A stretch of DNA of 64,000 bases from Noviherbaspirillum humi (GTDB taxonomy: Bacteria > Pseudomonadota > Gammaproteobacteria > Burkholderiales > Burkholderiaceae_D): positions 1-64,000 of the forward strand of contig NZ_FZOT01000008.1 in the NCBI RefSeq assembly GCF_900188095.1, written 5' to 3'. A program made the position numbers and the translations under genes. Positions 16,398 through 26,526 of this stretch are shown here, in pieces (positions within the stretch are counted from its first letter, which is position 1; the number at the start of each line of letters is the position of its first letter). The notes under the pieces are model-generated. The model did not search any database, was not told where the DNA came from, and was given only the letters and a program-made list of their open reading frames with translations.

Positions 16398-17120
16398 TCA
16401 GCCGCGCCCGCGCATCACCTTCCGCTTCAAATACTCGAAGTTGATGCTGTACTGCTCCGGCCGGCTGATGTTGTAGTGCAGCCGCTCGATGTACTCCGCA
16501 TCGAAGGTGTCGCCGATGCCGCCCGCGGCTTCCGCCAGCAGCTGAATGCGGCAGGCGTTCTCCAGCATGATGGCGAGAATCACCGTTTCCTCCACGCTCC
16601 TGCCCACCACCGCCACGCCGTGGTTCCGCATCAGCACCGCCTTGCATTGGCCGAGCGCCTTGGCCACGCCTTCGCCCATGTCCTTGGAGCGGATCAGGTC
16701 GATGGTGTCGGTGTAATACGGCAGGCCGTCGGCGAAGGCCACGCTCGGCTGGCTGATCATCTTCAACTGCTTGCCGGTGGCCGACAACGCCACGGCATTG
16801 TCGGGATGGGAGTGGATCACGCTGTTCACATCCGGCCGGGCCTTGTAGATTTCCGAGTGGATGAAGACTTCGCTGTGACGCCGGCCGCCGCCGCCGACCT
16901 TCTCGCCATCGAGATTGCAGATAACGATGTTGTCCATGGTGATTTCATCGAAGCCGTAGCTGTGCGGCTTCATGAAGAAATGGTTCGGGTCGCCCGGCAC
17001 ACGCACCGACAGGTGGCCGCGCGTCAGGTCGGCCTGGCCGTTGTGCTCGAGGATGAGGCCGCCGTCGATCACCTTCTGCTTGGCCTCTTCCACCGTCATG
17101 ATTTCCGCTTCGCTTTTCAT
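16398..17120 (-). CDS. Class II aldolase/adducin family protein (decarboxylase-like)
   Basis: A 240-residue class II aldolase-fold protein. The zinc-ligand motif SVIHSHPDNAVALSA (HxH, near residue 105) and a later MRNHGVAVVGRS (third His) are present, together with a substrate-binding HSEIYKARPDV. Family members include L-fuculose-phosphate aldolase and dihydroxyphthalate-type decarboxylases such as PhtD. Because it forms an operon with a phthalate-type Rieske oxygenase (34-base spacing), a decarboxylase of a dihydroxy aromatic acid is the best inference. The ATG has AGGAGACAGC upstream. A terminator follows. Confidence 0.83.
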   Translation of the reverse strand: MKSEAEIMTVEEAKQKVIDGGLILEHNGQADLTRGHLSVRVPGDPNHFFMKPHSYGFDEITMDNIVICNLDGEKVGGGGRRHSEVFIHSEIYKARPDVNSVIHSHPDNAVALSATGKQLKMISQPSVAFADGLPYYTDTIDLIRSKDMGEGVAKALGQCKAVLMRNHGVAVVGRSVEETVILAIMLENACRIQLLAEAAGGIGDTFDAEYIERLHYNISRPEQYSINFEYLKRKVMRGRG

Positions 17121-17154
17121 GCTGTCTCCTGGTTGTCGGGTTGGTTGGGCCGGC

Positions 17155-18414
17155 TCACGCGGCCTTGATCAGGTTGGGTTCGAAAATCTTCACCAGGTCC
17201 TGCGCGATCGGCGAGTACTTCGCATGGGTGCGCAGCATGAAGCTGGAGAAGCCGTCGCTGTTGTGGTGCTTCTTGCGCTCGTTCGGCAGGTCGATGCGCT
17301 GGTTGCGCGCCGGGTCCCGCACCAAGCCCATCGTATCCTGGCCCTGCTCCATCTTCTTCAGCTCGCGCTTCAGCGTGCGGCGGTAGATGGCGATGCCCAT
17401 GTCGGAGCCGCCCAGATTCTCAATGGTGCGGTCGGCGATCGGGCCCTGCGTCACCCAGGCCATCATGTCCTGGCCATCGACGTTGTCGACGATGAATTCG
17501 CCTTTCTCGTCGAGATAGGGCACCTCGTACACATGCACGGTATCGAGCAGGTGCTGCGGCACCTTCATGCCCTGCGGCGGCACGTAGGCGTTGTACCAGA
17601 GGTGCATGGTGTGCTCGTTGTCCACCGGCACCCGGATCTGGAAGGAGTAGTAGCGCGACTTCTCGTCGCCATTGCCCACCGCCAGCATGTTCGGGAACAC
17701 GATCGGATGGCCGATGCGCCAGTCGTCGCCATCCTCCGAATGGCCGGCCAGCAGGCGGTGCTTGGTGATGCCGAATTCGAACTCGCGGAAATCGATCTTC
17801 TCGTGCTTGGCGCTGATCGCCACCTTGACGCCTTCCTGCTCCTTCTGGAATTCATAGTGGTGCCCGTGCAGCCATTCGGTATGGATGGGATCGAGCGAGT
17901 TTTCCATGATCTGCAGCCAGTTCACCGGCAGGATGGTGCGCCCCATCATGCGGATGGTGCCCTCCTGCACGAAGCCGTCGAAGCGCGGCAGCAGCGGCGC
18001 CGGCTTGGGGCCGAGGTAGGCGAACAGCAGGCCGCCGAGTTCTTCCACCGGGTAGGCATCGGTCGCCACGCGGGCGCGGAAGGCGGGATTGTCGGGTTCG
18101 TTCGGCTGGTCCAGGCACTTGCCTTCGGCGTTGAATTCCCAGCCATGGTAAGGGCAGCGGATGCCGTTCTGCGTCGGGATGCCGTGGGCGAAGGAGGCGC
18201 GGCGGTGTGGACACTGCTCCTTGATGAGACCGAGCTTGCCCTCGCGGTCCCGAAACAGCACCAGGTCCTCGCCCAGCAGGCGCACCCGCTTGGTCCATTT
18301 GTCCTTCAATTCGACCGCGGCGGCAATGGGCTGCCAGTAACGCCGCATCAGATTGCCCATCGGGGTGCCGGGGGTAATCTGGGTAAGCAGGTCGTTTTGC
18401 TCTTTCGTCAGCAT
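17155..18414 (-). CDS. Rieske non-heme iron oxygenase, phthalate dioxygenase-like
   Basis: A 419-residue terminal oxygenase that would insert O2 into an aromatic acid. The Rieske cluster ligands are CPHRRASFAHG and RCPYHGWEF (about residues 68-90). The mononuclear iron site is in NSLDPIHTEWLHGHH (near residue 178). Length and the N-terminal LTQITPGTPMGNLMRRYWQP segment fit the phthalate 4,5-dioxygenase/aromatic O-demethylase group. The ATG at 18414 follows GGAGACACCC; a longer frame to 18510 overlaps the operator region. The reductase that such enzymes require is not in the window. It is divergent from marR and probably repressed from the operator at 18523-18540. Confidence 0.88.
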   Translation of the reverse strand: MLTKEQNDLLTQITPGTPMGNLMRRYWQPIAAAVELKDKWTKRVRLLGEDLVLFRDREGKLGLIKEQCPHRRASFAHGIPTQNGIRCPYHGWEFNAEGKCLDQPNEPDNPAFRARVATDAYPVEELGGLLFAYLGPKPAPLLPRFDGFVQEGTIRMMGRTILPVNWLQIMENSLDPIHTEWLHGHHYEFQKEQEGVKVAISAKHEKIDFREFEFGITKHRLLAGHSEDGDDWRIGHPIVFPNMLAVGNGDEKSRYYSFQIRVPVDNEHTMHLWYNAYVPPQGMKVPQHLLDTVHVYEVPYLDEKGEFIVDNVDGQDMMAWVTQGPIADRTIENLGGSDMGIAIYRRTLKRELKKMEQGQDTMGLVRDPARNQRIDLPNERKKHHNSDGFSSFMLRTHAKYSPIAQDLVKIFEPNLIKAA

Positions 18415-18522
18415 GGGTGTCTCCTCGTTTCGAATCGGCAATGGCACCCGGTCTGATGTTGTTTTTGATGTCCCGGGCGGGTCAGTAAAGCGCCCTCGGT
18501 TGGAAGGCATGGCGCAAGATTA

Positions 18523-18540
18523 AACTTAGCTACCTAAGTT
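18523..18540. promoter_or_regulatory. Putative MarR operator 1
   Basis: AACTTAG-ctac-CTAAGTT is a perfect inverted repeat with 7-bp arms and a 4-bp centre. It lies 109 bases upstream of the Rieske oxygenase start and shares the core CTTAG-N4-CTAAG with operator 2. Confidence 0.6.
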
Positions 18541-18660
18541 GTCAATGGTGACGTCGCGACGAGGGCGCTTCCGCACATTCTCCTGACGCGTACAGCGCCA
18601 CTCACCCCGGTAGCGCCGCCACGCTACGCCGGGCTCCGAGGACCATACTCCTTTACGATA

Positions 18661-18674
18661 CTTAGATGCCTAAG
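18661..18674. promoter_or_regulatory. Putative MarR operator 2
   Basis: CTTAG-atgc-CTAAG, 5-bp perfect arms with the same 4-bp spacing as operator 1. It lies 63 bases upstream of the marR start codon, consistent with autoregulation. Confidence 0.6.
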
Positions 18675-18736
18675 CCACAAGATCAGGTAAGATATCCGGA
18701 CGATTTTCGATGCCTTGACAACCGGACCAAACCCAC

Positions 18737-19267
18737 ATGAGCGCTTCCGCCAAAAAGATTCCCCAGGATTCCCAGCCCGCAGGCCCCGATTGGCGCGAGA
18801 CCCTGTCGAGCGAACGCCTGGCCCATCTCGTCAAGCTCACCTATCGCGGCCTCTCGCGGGCGCTGCAGCTGCGGCTGCGCAAGCAGTCGGTGCTGTACGG
18901 CCACTGGACCTTGCTGCGCATCCTGTGGCAGACCGACGGCATGACGCAACGCCAGTTGAGCGAACAAGCCGGCGTGATGGAGCCCACAACCTTTGCCGCC
19001 TTGCAAGCCATGGAAAAACTGGGCTACGTTTCGCGGCAGAAAATCGCCGGCAACGGCAAGCAGGTTCGCGTTTTCCTGACAGCCAAGGGAGCCGCCTTGC
19101 GCAACCTGATCGTGCCGGCCGCCGAGGAGGTCAACCAGGTCGCCCTCGCCGGCATTCCGCCGGAAGACCTTGCCGCCACCCGGCGCACCCTGCTGGCCAT
19201 CATGCACAACCTCGGCGTCGATGAAGCCGCCGTGCAGGCGGCGGATCTGCCGGATGAGGCGGCCTGA
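18737..19267 (+). CDS. MarR family transcriptional regulator
   Basis: A 176-residue winged-helix regulator. The sequence has the MarR layout: N-terminal dimerisation helix (LAHLVKLTYRGLSRALQLRL), helix-turn-helix MTQRQLSEQAGVMEPTTFAALQAMEKLGYV, the wing RQKIAGNGKQVRVFLTAKGAAL, and a C-terminal dimer helix. MarR proteins usually respond to aromatic acids, which fits control of the adjacent Rieske locus. It is divergent from the Rieske operon, precedes the dehydrogenase by 35 bases on the same strand, and the palindromes at 18523-18540 and 18661-18674 are its likely operators (inference). Confidence 0.88.
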   Translation: MSASAKKIPQDSQPAGPDWRETLSSERLAHLVKLTYRGLSRALQLRLRKQSVLYGHWTLLRILWQTDGMTQRQLSEQAGVMEPTTFAALQAMEKLGYVSRQKIAGNGKQVRVFLTAKGAALRNLIVPAAEEVNQVALAGIPPEDLAATRRTLLAIMHNLGVDEAAVQAADLPDEAA

Positions 19268-19302
19268 TATCCACACAACCTCCATCGCGGGAGAGCGACA
19301 GC

Positions 19303-20502
19303 ATGCAGCAATCCAACAAACCCATTCGCATCGGGATGGCCGGCTACGGCGCCGCCGGACGAGCCTTCGTCCCTGCATTCCGCAAGCATTCCGGGTTCGA
19401 GCTCGTTGCCATTGCCGAGCCGGCCGTGCAAATCCGGACGGAAATCCAAAGCGAACTGGCCATTCCCGCCTTTCCGGATCTGGCAACAATGCTTGCGCAA
19501 GCCGACCTCGACGCGGTCTACATCGCCACCCCAACCGAGCTGCATCCCGAGCATGTCGCCCTCGCCTGCGCCGCCGGCAAGCATGTGCTGGTGGAAAAGC
19601 CGATGGCCAAATCGGTGGCGCAGGCAAAGGGAATGGTCGAGGCAGCGGAGCGGGCGGGCGTCATCCTGCTCGTCGGCCACTCGCACAGCTACGACCTGCC
19701 CATCCAGCGCATGAAACAGATCATCGATGAAGGCAGTCTCGGTCCGGTCGCCATGGTGCACACATGGTGCTATACCGACTGGATGTACCGCCCGCGCCGC
19801 CCGGACGAACTCAAGACCGAACTCGGCGGCGGCGTCACCTTCCGGCAGGGCTCCCACCAGTTCGACATCCTGCGCCTGCTGTGCGGCGGCGAGGCAGTCA
19901 GCGTGCGCGCCAAGACCTTCGACTGGGACCCGGAACGCCGCGGCATCGGCGCGCATACCGCCTTCATCACCTTCGCCAATGGGGCGGTAGCGACGGCCGT
20001 CTATAACGGCTACGGGCGGTTTTCCAGCATGGATCTTTGCTTCGATATCAGCGAGTGGGGGTTTCATCAGCCGGCGGCGAGCCGGGTGCCCGCGAAGGCT
20101 TCTTCAATCGGCGCGTCGCCTGAAGATGAACTGCTGGCCAAGCAGCGGCGCGCTAGGCATGCCATCCCGGAGGCGGCGCCGTTTCAGCCGTTTTTCGGGT
20201 TGACGATCGTCAGCTGCGAGCGGGGCGAAATTCGGCAGACGCCGACTGGGTTGGCTGTTCATACGCGGGATGGAACGGAGCACATTAATCTGCCAACGGA
20301 TTACAGTCCGCGTGATCTGGTGCTGCAGGAATTTTGCGACGCCATCATTGGCAAAATGGATGCGTTGCATGATGGCCGTTGGGGAGTCGCGAACCTGGAG
20401 CTGTGTGAAGCGGCAGCGCTTTCCTCAGATACTGCTAAAGAAGTGCCTTTGAGGGAGCAACGATCGATTTGTGAGAACCGGGAAAATCACAAATTTGGTT
20501 AA
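19303..20502 (+). CDS. Gfo/Idh/MocA family dehydrogenase (dihydrodihydroxyphthalate dehydrogenase-like)
   Basis: A 399-residue NAD(P)-dependent oxidoreductase. The N-terminal Rossmann motif is RIGMAGYGAAGRAF, followed by VYIATPTELHPEHVALACAA and the catalytic-loop signature VEKPMAKSV near residue 99; the C-terminal alpha/beta domain has FRQGSHQFDILRLLCGG. Among the family are Pht4/OphB-type enzymes that re-aromatise cis-dihydrodiols of phthalate. Together with the Rieske oxygenase and the aldolase-type decarboxylase, this suggests dihydroxylation, dehydrogenation and decarboxylation of a phthalate-like acid; the exact substrate is unknown. The gene follows marR by 35 bases. DNA composition becomes less G+C-rich over its last ~400 bases. 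Confidence 0.82.
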   Translation: MQQSNKPIRIGMAGYGAAGRAFVPAFRKHSGFELVAIAEPAVQIRTEIQSELAIPAFPDLATMLAQADLDAVYIATPTELHPEHVALACAAGKHVLVEKPMAKSVAQAKGMVEAAERAGVILLVGHSHSYDLPIQRMKQIIDEGSLGPVAMVHTWCYTDWMYRPRRPDELKTELGGGVTFRQGSHQFDILRLLCGGEAVSVRAKTFDWDPERRGIGAHTAFITFANGAVATAVYNGYGRFSSMDLCFDISEWGFHQPAASRVPAKASSIGASPEDELLAKQRRARHAIPEAAPFQPFFGLTIVSCERGEIRQTPTGLAVHTRDGTEHINLPTDYSPRDLVLQEFCDAIIGKMDALHDGRWGVANLELCEAAALSSDTAKEVPLREQRSICENRENHKFG

Positions 20503-21734
20503 TGAGGTTTCAAACGAGACGTTAATACTGGAACTTTCGATTGCTACAGGTGATAGCTCATAGGCTCATTCACTGTTCAGGCCAAATCAAACTTCAATTA
20601 AATCGACAAAAGGACTTTTAATTTCCGAAATAAGCCATTTAGCCAATACTAGTGGTTTGCTGCAACCAATGAAGGATTGGCATGGAAATAGCTTACCGAG
20701 AGATTAAGCGCTAGACAGTCAAGCGTTACTTATTGTGACGATGGGCGAAAGCGCGAACTTAAAAGTCAACCTCTCTTCCTGGAGATAACAATGTCAAGCG
20801 TTAATGCCACTTCGCACAACCAACCGCATTCAACCACAAAACCTAAAGATACCCCCTCTCTTCCCGTACATATTCAAAGTCAAACTCAGAAAAAAGCAAC
20901 TCATACTACTCCTCAGACCTCTTCGAATCAGTCAACCCAAACACAACCTAAACATAAAGCAGGAATTCAGCAAAAAAAGCAGCCTGTAAGTGGGCTTAAT
21001 TTAAGGGCTCCTACGAACCGTGGCAGTGGTCCCACCCGCTGACGTAAGTTCGTGTCACGTTTCAATTCTAGAGATCTCTAACTTGCTTTGACTCGTTATT
21101 AATCCGCTTTCTCTAGAAATGGAGAGACGGCTCACGCGTTGAACAATCGGGGTGGCGCCGAGATAAACGCTTCTAGGCGCCCCTCTGCATGGTCGAAATT
21201 ATTAGTGCTATTTCAACCAACAACGTTTAGCTAGAAAGGCTGCAATCTGCTGATCATTCGATTCATATAAAGGGTTTCTCTTTCGACTTTCAGCACTCAT
21301 TCGACGTTGCTGCAGCCAAACGTCAAACCTCCCGAGCAACAACGGGTATTGCAAGCGCCGTCATGGATGCGACGTCATGCGTATTGACTGGACGCGCGTA
21401 CTCCACGCAACTACAGCAGTAGACCATATTTGGAATTCACAGGCAGGGCATCTCGCCAATAGTCCGAAAGTCATACCGCTGCAGCAGCCTTTCCTTTATC
21501 TGGCCTTCTTACATAAACACGCTCAGTTTCAGCCGCCTTGAGGTAAAAGGGACGACTGCTATTCACTAGGCTTGCCTTCACAACAGCCTTTCTCTTCAAT
21601 GAATATCATTTAACGTCAGAATGGATTTGATATGCATACCAAATCACAGACTATTAAATAATATATTGGACAAATCTACCATCCAACGGCACCCTCCTGG
21701 ACTTCCCACTTCTGCTAACTCCAGGAACCCCAAG
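20503..21734. other. AT-rich intergenic region with one small ORF
   Basis: About 1.2 kb of visibly lower G+C than its flanks, separating the phthalate-like locus from ilvD. Only the 83-codon ORF at 20791-21042 has a ribosome binding site. No integrase, transposase or tRNA is seen. The frame upstream of ilvD (from 21621) is an artificial extension. Confidence 0.5.
20791..21042 (+). CDS. Small Ser/Thr/Gln/Lys-rich hypothetical protein
   Basis: An 83-residue protein of highly biased composition (Ser, Thr, Gln, Lys, His, Pro), almost without hydrophobic residues and probably disordered. A clear GGAG ribosome binding site lies eight bases before the ATG (CTGGAGATAACA), which is the main support for expression. 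No signal peptide or lipobox is present. The composition resembles the N-terminal ~80 residues of the effector-like proteins near the right end of the window, but there is no alignable similarity. It is the only plausible gene in an AT-rich patch and may be recently acquired. Confidence 0.45.
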   Translation: MSSVNATSHNQPHSTTKPKDTPSLPVHIQSQTQKKATHTTPQTSSNQSTQTQPKHKAGIQQKKQPVSGLNLRAPTNRGSGPTR

Positions 21735-23597
21735 ATGCCCACCTACCGCTCCCACACCACCACCCAAGGCCGCAACATGGCCGGCGCGCGCGCCTTGTGG
21801 CGCGCCACCGGCATGAAGGATGGCGACTTCGACAAGCCCATCATCGCCGTCGTCAACTCCTTCACCCAGTTCGTTCCGGGTCATGTGCACCTGAAAGACC
21901 TCGGGCAGCTGGTGGCGCGCGAGATCGAGGCGGCCGGCGGCGTGGCGAAGGAATTCAATACCATCGCCGTGGACGACGGCATCGCGATGGGTCATGGCGG
22001 CATGCTGTACTCGCTGCCCTCGCGCGACCTGATCGCCGATTCGGTCGAGTACATGGTCAACGCCCACTGCGCCGATGCGATGGTGTGCATCTCCAACTGC
22101 GACAAGATCACGCCAGGCATGCTGATGGCCGCGATGCGCCTGAACATTCCGGTGGTGTTCGTGTCGGGCGGCCCGATGGAAGCGGGCAAAGTGCTGAAGG
22201 TCGTCAACGATGACAAGAAGGTCATCAAGCTCGACCTGATCGACGCGATGATCAAGGCCGGCGACCCGACCGTTTCGGACGCCGACGTGGCCGAGGCCGA
22301 GCGTTCGGCCTGCCCTACCTGCGGTTCCTGCTCCGGCATGTTCACCGCGAACTCGATGAACTGCCTGACGGAAGCCCTGGGCCTTTCGCTGCCGGGCAAC
22401 GGCACCATCGTCGCCACCCATGCCGACCGCAAGGAACTGTTCCTGAAAGCCGGCCGGCTCATCGTCGAACTGGCGAAGCGCCATTACGAGCAGGATGACT
22501 ACTCCGTCCTGCCCCGCAGCATCGCCAGCAAGGCGGCCTTCGAGAATGCGATGACGCTGGACGTGTCCATGGGCGGCTCCACCAATACCGTGCTGCACCT
22601 GCTGGCGGCGGCGCATGAAGCGCAGGTCGAATTCACGATGGCCGACATCGACCGCATCTCGCGCAAGGTGCCCTGCCTGTGCAAGGTGGCGCCGATGACG
22701 AACAAGTATCACATCGAGGACGTGCACCGCGCCGGCGGCATCATCGCCATCCTCGGCGAACTGGCGCGCGCCGGCTTGCTCGACACATCGCTGCCGACGG
22801 TGCACAGCAAGTCGCTGGCTGAAGCCATCGAAAAGTACGACATCCTGCGCAGCGACGATCCGGCGGTGCACAAGCTGTTCCGCGCCGCGCCGGGCGGCGT
22901 ACCGACCCAGGTCGCCTTCTCGCAATCCGAGCGCTACGAGCAGGCCGACCTCGACCGCAAGGAAGGCTGCATCCGCAACCGCGAGCATGCGTACTCACAA
23001 GATGGCGGCCTCGCCGTGCTGTACGGGAACATCGCGGAGAAGGGCTGCATCGTGAAAACGGCGGGCGTGGATGAAAGCATCCTGAAGTTCTCCGGCAAGG
23101 CGCGGGTGTTCGAAAGCCAGGATGCGGCGGTCGAAGGCATTCTCGGCGATACGGTGCAGGCGGGCGACGTCGTGGTGATCCGCTACGAAGGTCCGAAGGG
23201 CGGCCCGGGCATGCAGGAAATGCTCTATCCGACCTCGTACATCAAGTCCAAGGGCCTCGGCAAGGCCTGCGCGCTGTTCACCGACGGCCGCTTCTCCGGC
23301 GGCTCGTCCGGCCTCGTGATCGGCCATGCCTCGCCCGAGGCGGCGGAAGGCGGCGCCATCGGCCTGGTGGAGGAAGGCGACCTGATCGACATCGACATCC
23401 CGGCGCGCACCATCAACCTGCGCGTCTCGAGCGAGGAACTCGCCCGCCGCCGAGCAGCGATGGAAGCCCTCGGCCGCGATGCCTGGCAGCCGGTGAAGCG
23501 CGAGCGCGTCGTCTCGCAGGCGCTGCAAGCGTATGCGGCGCTGACCACCTCCGCGGATCGCGGCGCGGTGCGCGATCTGTCCCAGCTGAAGCGCTGA
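21735..23597 (+). CDS. ilvD: Dihydroxy-acid dehydratase
   Basis: A full-length IlvD of 620 residues, the iron-sulfur enzyme that dehydrates 2,3-dihydroxy-isovalerate and -methylvalerate in branched-chain amino acid synthesis. Cluster-binding cysteines are in [11 protein letters not shown] and [11 protein letters not shown], and the family signature [20 protein letters not shown] is near the C-terminus. I chose the ATG at 21735, which follows AGGA and gives the usual N-terminus [20 protein letters not shown]; the frame upstream to 21621 lies in AT-rich non-coding sequence. It is a single-gene unit and ends before a stem-loop at 23609-23641. Confidence 0.97.
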   Translation: MPTYRSHTTTQGRNMAGARALWRATGMKDGDFDKPIIAVVNSFTQFVPGHVHLKDLGQLVAREIEAAGGVAKEFNTIAVDDGIAMGHGGMLYSLPSRDLIADSVEYMVNAHCADAMVCISNCDKITPGMLMAAMRLNIPVVFVSGGPMEAGKVLKVVNDDKKVIKLDLIDAMIKAGDPTVSDADVAEAERSACPTCGSCSGMFTANSMNCLTEALGLSLPGNGTIVATHADRKELFLKAGRLIVELAKRHYEQDDYSVLPRSIASKAAFENAMTLDVSMGGSTNTVLHLLAAAHEAQVEFTMADIDRISRKVPCLCKVAPMTNKYHIEDVHRAGGIIAILGELARAGLLDTSLPTVHSKSLAEAIEKYDILRSDDPAVHKLFRAAPGGVPTQVAFSQSERYEQADLDRKEGCIRNREHAYSQDGGLAVLYGNIAEKGCIVKTAGVDESILKFSGKARVFESQDAAVEGILGDTVQAGDVVVIRYEGPKGGPGMQEMLYPTSYIKSKGLGKACALFTDGRFSGGSSGLVIGHASPEAAEGGAIGLVEEGDLIDIDIPARTINLRVSSEELARRRAAMEALGRDAWQPVKRERVVSQALQAYAALTTSADRGAVRDLSQLKR

Positions 23598-24058
23598 GCA
23601 CGGCAGTCGGCACCCTCTTTCCTAACCGGAGCGAGGGTGCCGGTCCACCGGTTCTGAATGAGACTCGCAGATCCGCCGGTGTGATGCACCCGAATCTGCG
23701 TGGAATACTTGCGATCTTCGAGAAAACGGCGACTACGGCCACCTGGCCGGCGACCCAGCTTGCGGCGATTTGCGGCGATTTTGCCGAGCTGATGGCACTG
23801 CCTGCTCGTCGTTGAAGGATCCCGGCAGGAACCCGTTGGGTGAGTCGCCGGCTACCGGGTGATGACTGGCCGGCGCGCTATCGGAAGGTCCAGCTTCCCG
23901 CTCGCGAAAACCTGGGATGTGCCCGCTGCGCCGACCGTCGAGGTCTTAATCCCGCGCCTGCAGGGTTGGAGACGGCAGGAGGCGGCGCGCGCCTCCTTTA
24001 TGTGAACCGATCTTGCCCGCGTCGGCTTAGAACAGCTTTCCGGCGCGGGTGATCCTTT
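23598..24058. other. Intergenic downstream of ilvD
   Basis: No gene supported; short frames here have no ribosome binding site. It contains the ilvD stem-loop and then moderately G+C-rich sequence up to the end of the chemoreceptor gene. Confidence 0.45.
23609..23641 (+). terminator. Stem-loop after ilvD
   Basis: GGCACCCTC and GAGGGTGCC form a perfect 9-bp stem with a 15-nt loop 12 bases after the ilvD stop. No T-run follows, so it may be a transcript 3'-end stabiliser rather than a classical terminator. Confidence 0.45.
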
Positions 24059-25813
24059 TTAGAAGCTTTCCCAATCTTCGCCGGAACCGGCAGCCGGCGG
24101 GGTACGCTCGGGATTGGCCAGCGCACGCGGCGCCCGCTCGCCCGCCGCCGGTGCACTGCGGACGGCACGGGTCGGCGTGGTGGCAACGGCGCGGGTCGGC
24201 GCGGCCGGCGCTTTCACCACCGGCTGACGTTTTGGCTGAGCCGGCTTGATCATCGCTGCCTGGCTGGCATCGAGCTTGAACACGCTGACCACCCGCGACA
24301 GGCTGCCCGCCTGCTCCTGCAGCGACTCCGCCGCCGCCGCTGCCTGTTCCACCAGGGCCGCATTCTGCTGGGTCACTTGATCCATCTGGGTGATGGCTTG
24401 GTTCACCTGTTCAATGCCGGCGCGCTGCTCATCGCTGGCCGCGGCGATTTCACCGATGATGTCGGACACGCGCTTGACGCTGGACACCACCTCTTCCATG
24501 GTGTTTCCGGCTTCATCGACCAGCTGGCTGCCGACTTCCACTTTTTCCACCGAGTCGTTGATCAGCGCCTTGATCTCCTTGGCGGCATTGGCCGAGCGCT
24601 GGGCCAGACTGCGCACTTCGGACGCTACCACCGCGAAGCCGCGGCCCTGCTCGCCGGCGCGGGCCGCTTCCACCGCCGCATTCAAGGCCAGGATGTTGGT
24701 CTGGAAGGCGATGCCGTCGATGACGCCGATGATGTCGACGATCTTCTTCGCCGACTCGTTGATCGAGCCCATCGTGTCGACCACCTTGGACACCACCGCG
24801 CCGCCGCGGATGGCAACGTCGGAAGCGGAACTTGCCAGCGCATTCGCCTGACGCGCATTGTCGGCGTTCTGCTTGACCGTCGAGGTCAGTTCTTCCATCG
24901 ACGATGCGGTCTCTTCCAGCGAGCTGGCCTGCTCTTCGGTGCGCGACGACAGATCCTGGTTGCCGGAGGCGATCTGCGTCGAGGCGGTGGCGATGGTGTC
25001 GGTGCCGGACCGCACTTGGGAAACGACGCGCACCAGGGACTCGTTCATTTCTTTGAACGAGGCGAGCAACTCGCCGGTTTCATCCTTGGATTTCACTTCC
25101 AGGCGCGCCGTGAGGTCGCCCTGCGCCACTTGCTTGGCCAGTGCCACCGCTTCTCGCAGCGGACCGGTGATGTTCCGTGCCAGCCAGAAGGCCAGAAGGG
25201 CAGCCAGCATCGCGGCGACCACGCCGCCGCCGATCAAGGTGGCCGACATCGTGGACTGCAGTTCGGCCGCGTGCTTGGCGCGCTGATCGAGCAGCGAGGC
25301 TTCCTCGCTTTCGATGTCATTGATCAGGCCACGCATGCGGTCCATGCCCGACTTGCCCTTGCCTTCCTGCTCGGCGGCGACCACGGGCGCCATGTTGGCA
25401 TCGCCCGACGCGCGGCGCAGCTTGATGACCGGATCGATCGCATCCGCTAGCCACTTCTGCTGGGCATCGGCCAGCTGCTTCAGCCGTTCCTGTTGCTTGG
25501 GATTGTCGGCAGTCAGCGACTTGGCCTTTTCGATATGCTTGAGAAAGTTGGACTTGCCGTTATTGTAGGGCTCGAGCGACGCATCCTTGCCGGTGAGCGC
25601 GAAGCCGCGTTCGCCGGTTTCGATGTTGATCAGGCTCTCCAGCGCGCCATTCACTTCACCCAGCACCTGGTAGGTATGGATGTTGATGCCATTGGCCTCG
25701 CCCAGTTTGGCGAAATTGACGTAGGCGGCAACGATCAGGATCGCCAGGATCACGACGATGGCGCCAAAGCCGGCATAAAGGCGGGTACCGATTTTCAGAT
25801 CGGACAGTTTCAT
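24059..25813 (-). CDS. Methyl-accepting chemotaxis protein with CHASE3 sensor
   Basis: A 584-residue chemoreceptor. First membrane helix about residues 12-32, a periplasmic helical CHASE3-type sensor ([20 protein letters not shown] is its signature), second membrane helix about residues 190-212, HAMP ([20 protein letters not shown]), and the cytoplasmic coiled coil with the hairpin tip [20 protein letters not shown]. An Ala/Pro/Arg-rich linker leads to a C-terminal EDWESF, resembling the xWExF tether for CheR. Methylation-type Glu/Gln pairs flank the tip. It is 32 bases downstream of cheW in the same transcription unit. The ligand is unknown. Confidence 0.95.
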   Translation of the reverse strand: MKLSDLKIGTRLYAGFGAIVVILAILIVAAYVNFAKLGEANGINIHTYQVLGEVNGALESLINIETGERGFALTGKDASLEPYNNGKSNFLKHIEKAKSLTADNPKQQERLKQLADAQQKWLADAIDPVIKLRRASGDANMAPVVAAEQEGKGKSGMDRMRGLINDIESEEASLLDQRAKHAAELQSTMSATLIGGGVVAAMLAALLAFWLARNITGPLREAVALAKQVAQGDLTARLEVKSKDETGELLASFKEMNESLVRVVSQVRSGTDTIATASTQIASGNQDLSSRTEEQASSLEETASSMEELTSTVKQNADNARQANALASSASDVAIRGGAVVSKVVDTMGSINESAKKIVDIIGVIDGIAFQTNILALNAAVEAARAGEQGRGFAVVASEVRSLAQRSANAAKEIKALINDSVEKVEVGSQLVDEAGNTMEEVVSSVKRVSDIIGEIAAASDEQRAGIEQVNQAITQMDQVTQQNAALVEQAAAAAESLQEQAGSLSRVVSVFKLDASQAAMIKPAQPKRQPVVKAPAAPTRAVATTPTRAVRSAPAAGERAPRALANPERTPPAAGSGEDWESF

Positions 25814-25845
25814 GTTTGCTCCCCTTGGTTGTACACGGTGATGCG

Positions 25846-26370
25846 TCAGGCGGCCAGCTGCTGGGGCTGGCCAAGTTCGGATTCGGATATCAGCCGGTCG
25901 ATGTCGACCAGAATGAGCATGCGCTCATCCAGGGTGCCAAGTCCGATCAGGTAATCGGTATTCAGGGCGCCGCCCATTTCCGGCGCGGGCTTGATGTGCT
26001 CCGGGCTCAGCGTGATGACGTCGGAAACGCTGTCCACCACCATTCCGACCACGCGCTGCCCGATGTTGAGAATGATGACGACCGTGAACTGGTCGTAGCT
26101 CGGCGTGCCGATGCCGAACCGGATGCGCATGTCGAGAATGGGCACAATCAGGCCCCGCAGATTGATGACCCCCTTGATGTAGTCGGGGGCATTCGCGATC
26201 CGGGTCACGCTTTCATAGCCGCGGATCTCCTGCACCTTGAGAATGGCGATGCCGTATTCTTCGGCGCCGAGGGTGAAGGCGAGAAACTCGCCGTCATGCC
26301 GCTCCGTCGACCCCGATAAGGCGTCCTGGCCTTGGGTTGCCGATTCTTGCTGTTTAGGATGGTTTGCCAT
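25846..26370 (-). CDS. cheW: Chemotaxis adaptor protein CheW
   Basis: A 174-residue CheW that couples chemoreceptors to the CheA kinase. The SH3-like double barrel is evident in [20 protein letters not shown], the conserved NLRG motif ([16 protein letters not shown]) and [14 protein letters not shown] ~25-residue polar N-terminal extension precedes it. The ATG at 26370 has AGGTCTCAC upstream. It is the first gene of a cheW-receptor pair; no cheA is in the window, so the pair probably feeds a chemotaxis cluster elsewhere. A long perfect hairpin lies ~160 bases upstream. Confidence 0.95.
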   Translation of the reverse strand: MANHPKQQESATQGQDALSGSTERHDGEFLAFTLGAEEYGIAILKVQEIRGYESVTRIANAPDYIKGVINLRGLIVPILDMRIRFGIGTPSYDQFTVVIILNIGQRVVGMVVDSVSDVITLSPEHIKPAPEMGGALNTDYLIGLGTLDERMLILVDIDRLISESELGQPQQLAA

Positions 26371-26526
26371 GTGAGACCTAAAATTAAAGGGTCAGCCCCG
26401 GAAACCGGTGCCGTGGTGGTCCGCCGTCGTACAGAAATGCAAAAGTTAGGGCCTTCCGCGGGTCACATTGGGCGTTCAACAGCTACGTTTTCGGAAGAAC
26501 CGGAATGTTTTGCCGATCGTATCGAA

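Larger units (their letters stand above)
18415..18736. other. Divergent regulatory region, Rieske operon / marR
   Basis: No gene. It carries two similar palindromes, CTTAG-N4-CTAAG, about 137 bases apart centre to centre, one near each divergent start. The open frame at 18683-19627 on the minus strand is a shadow of marR and the dehydrogenase. Confidence 0.6.
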
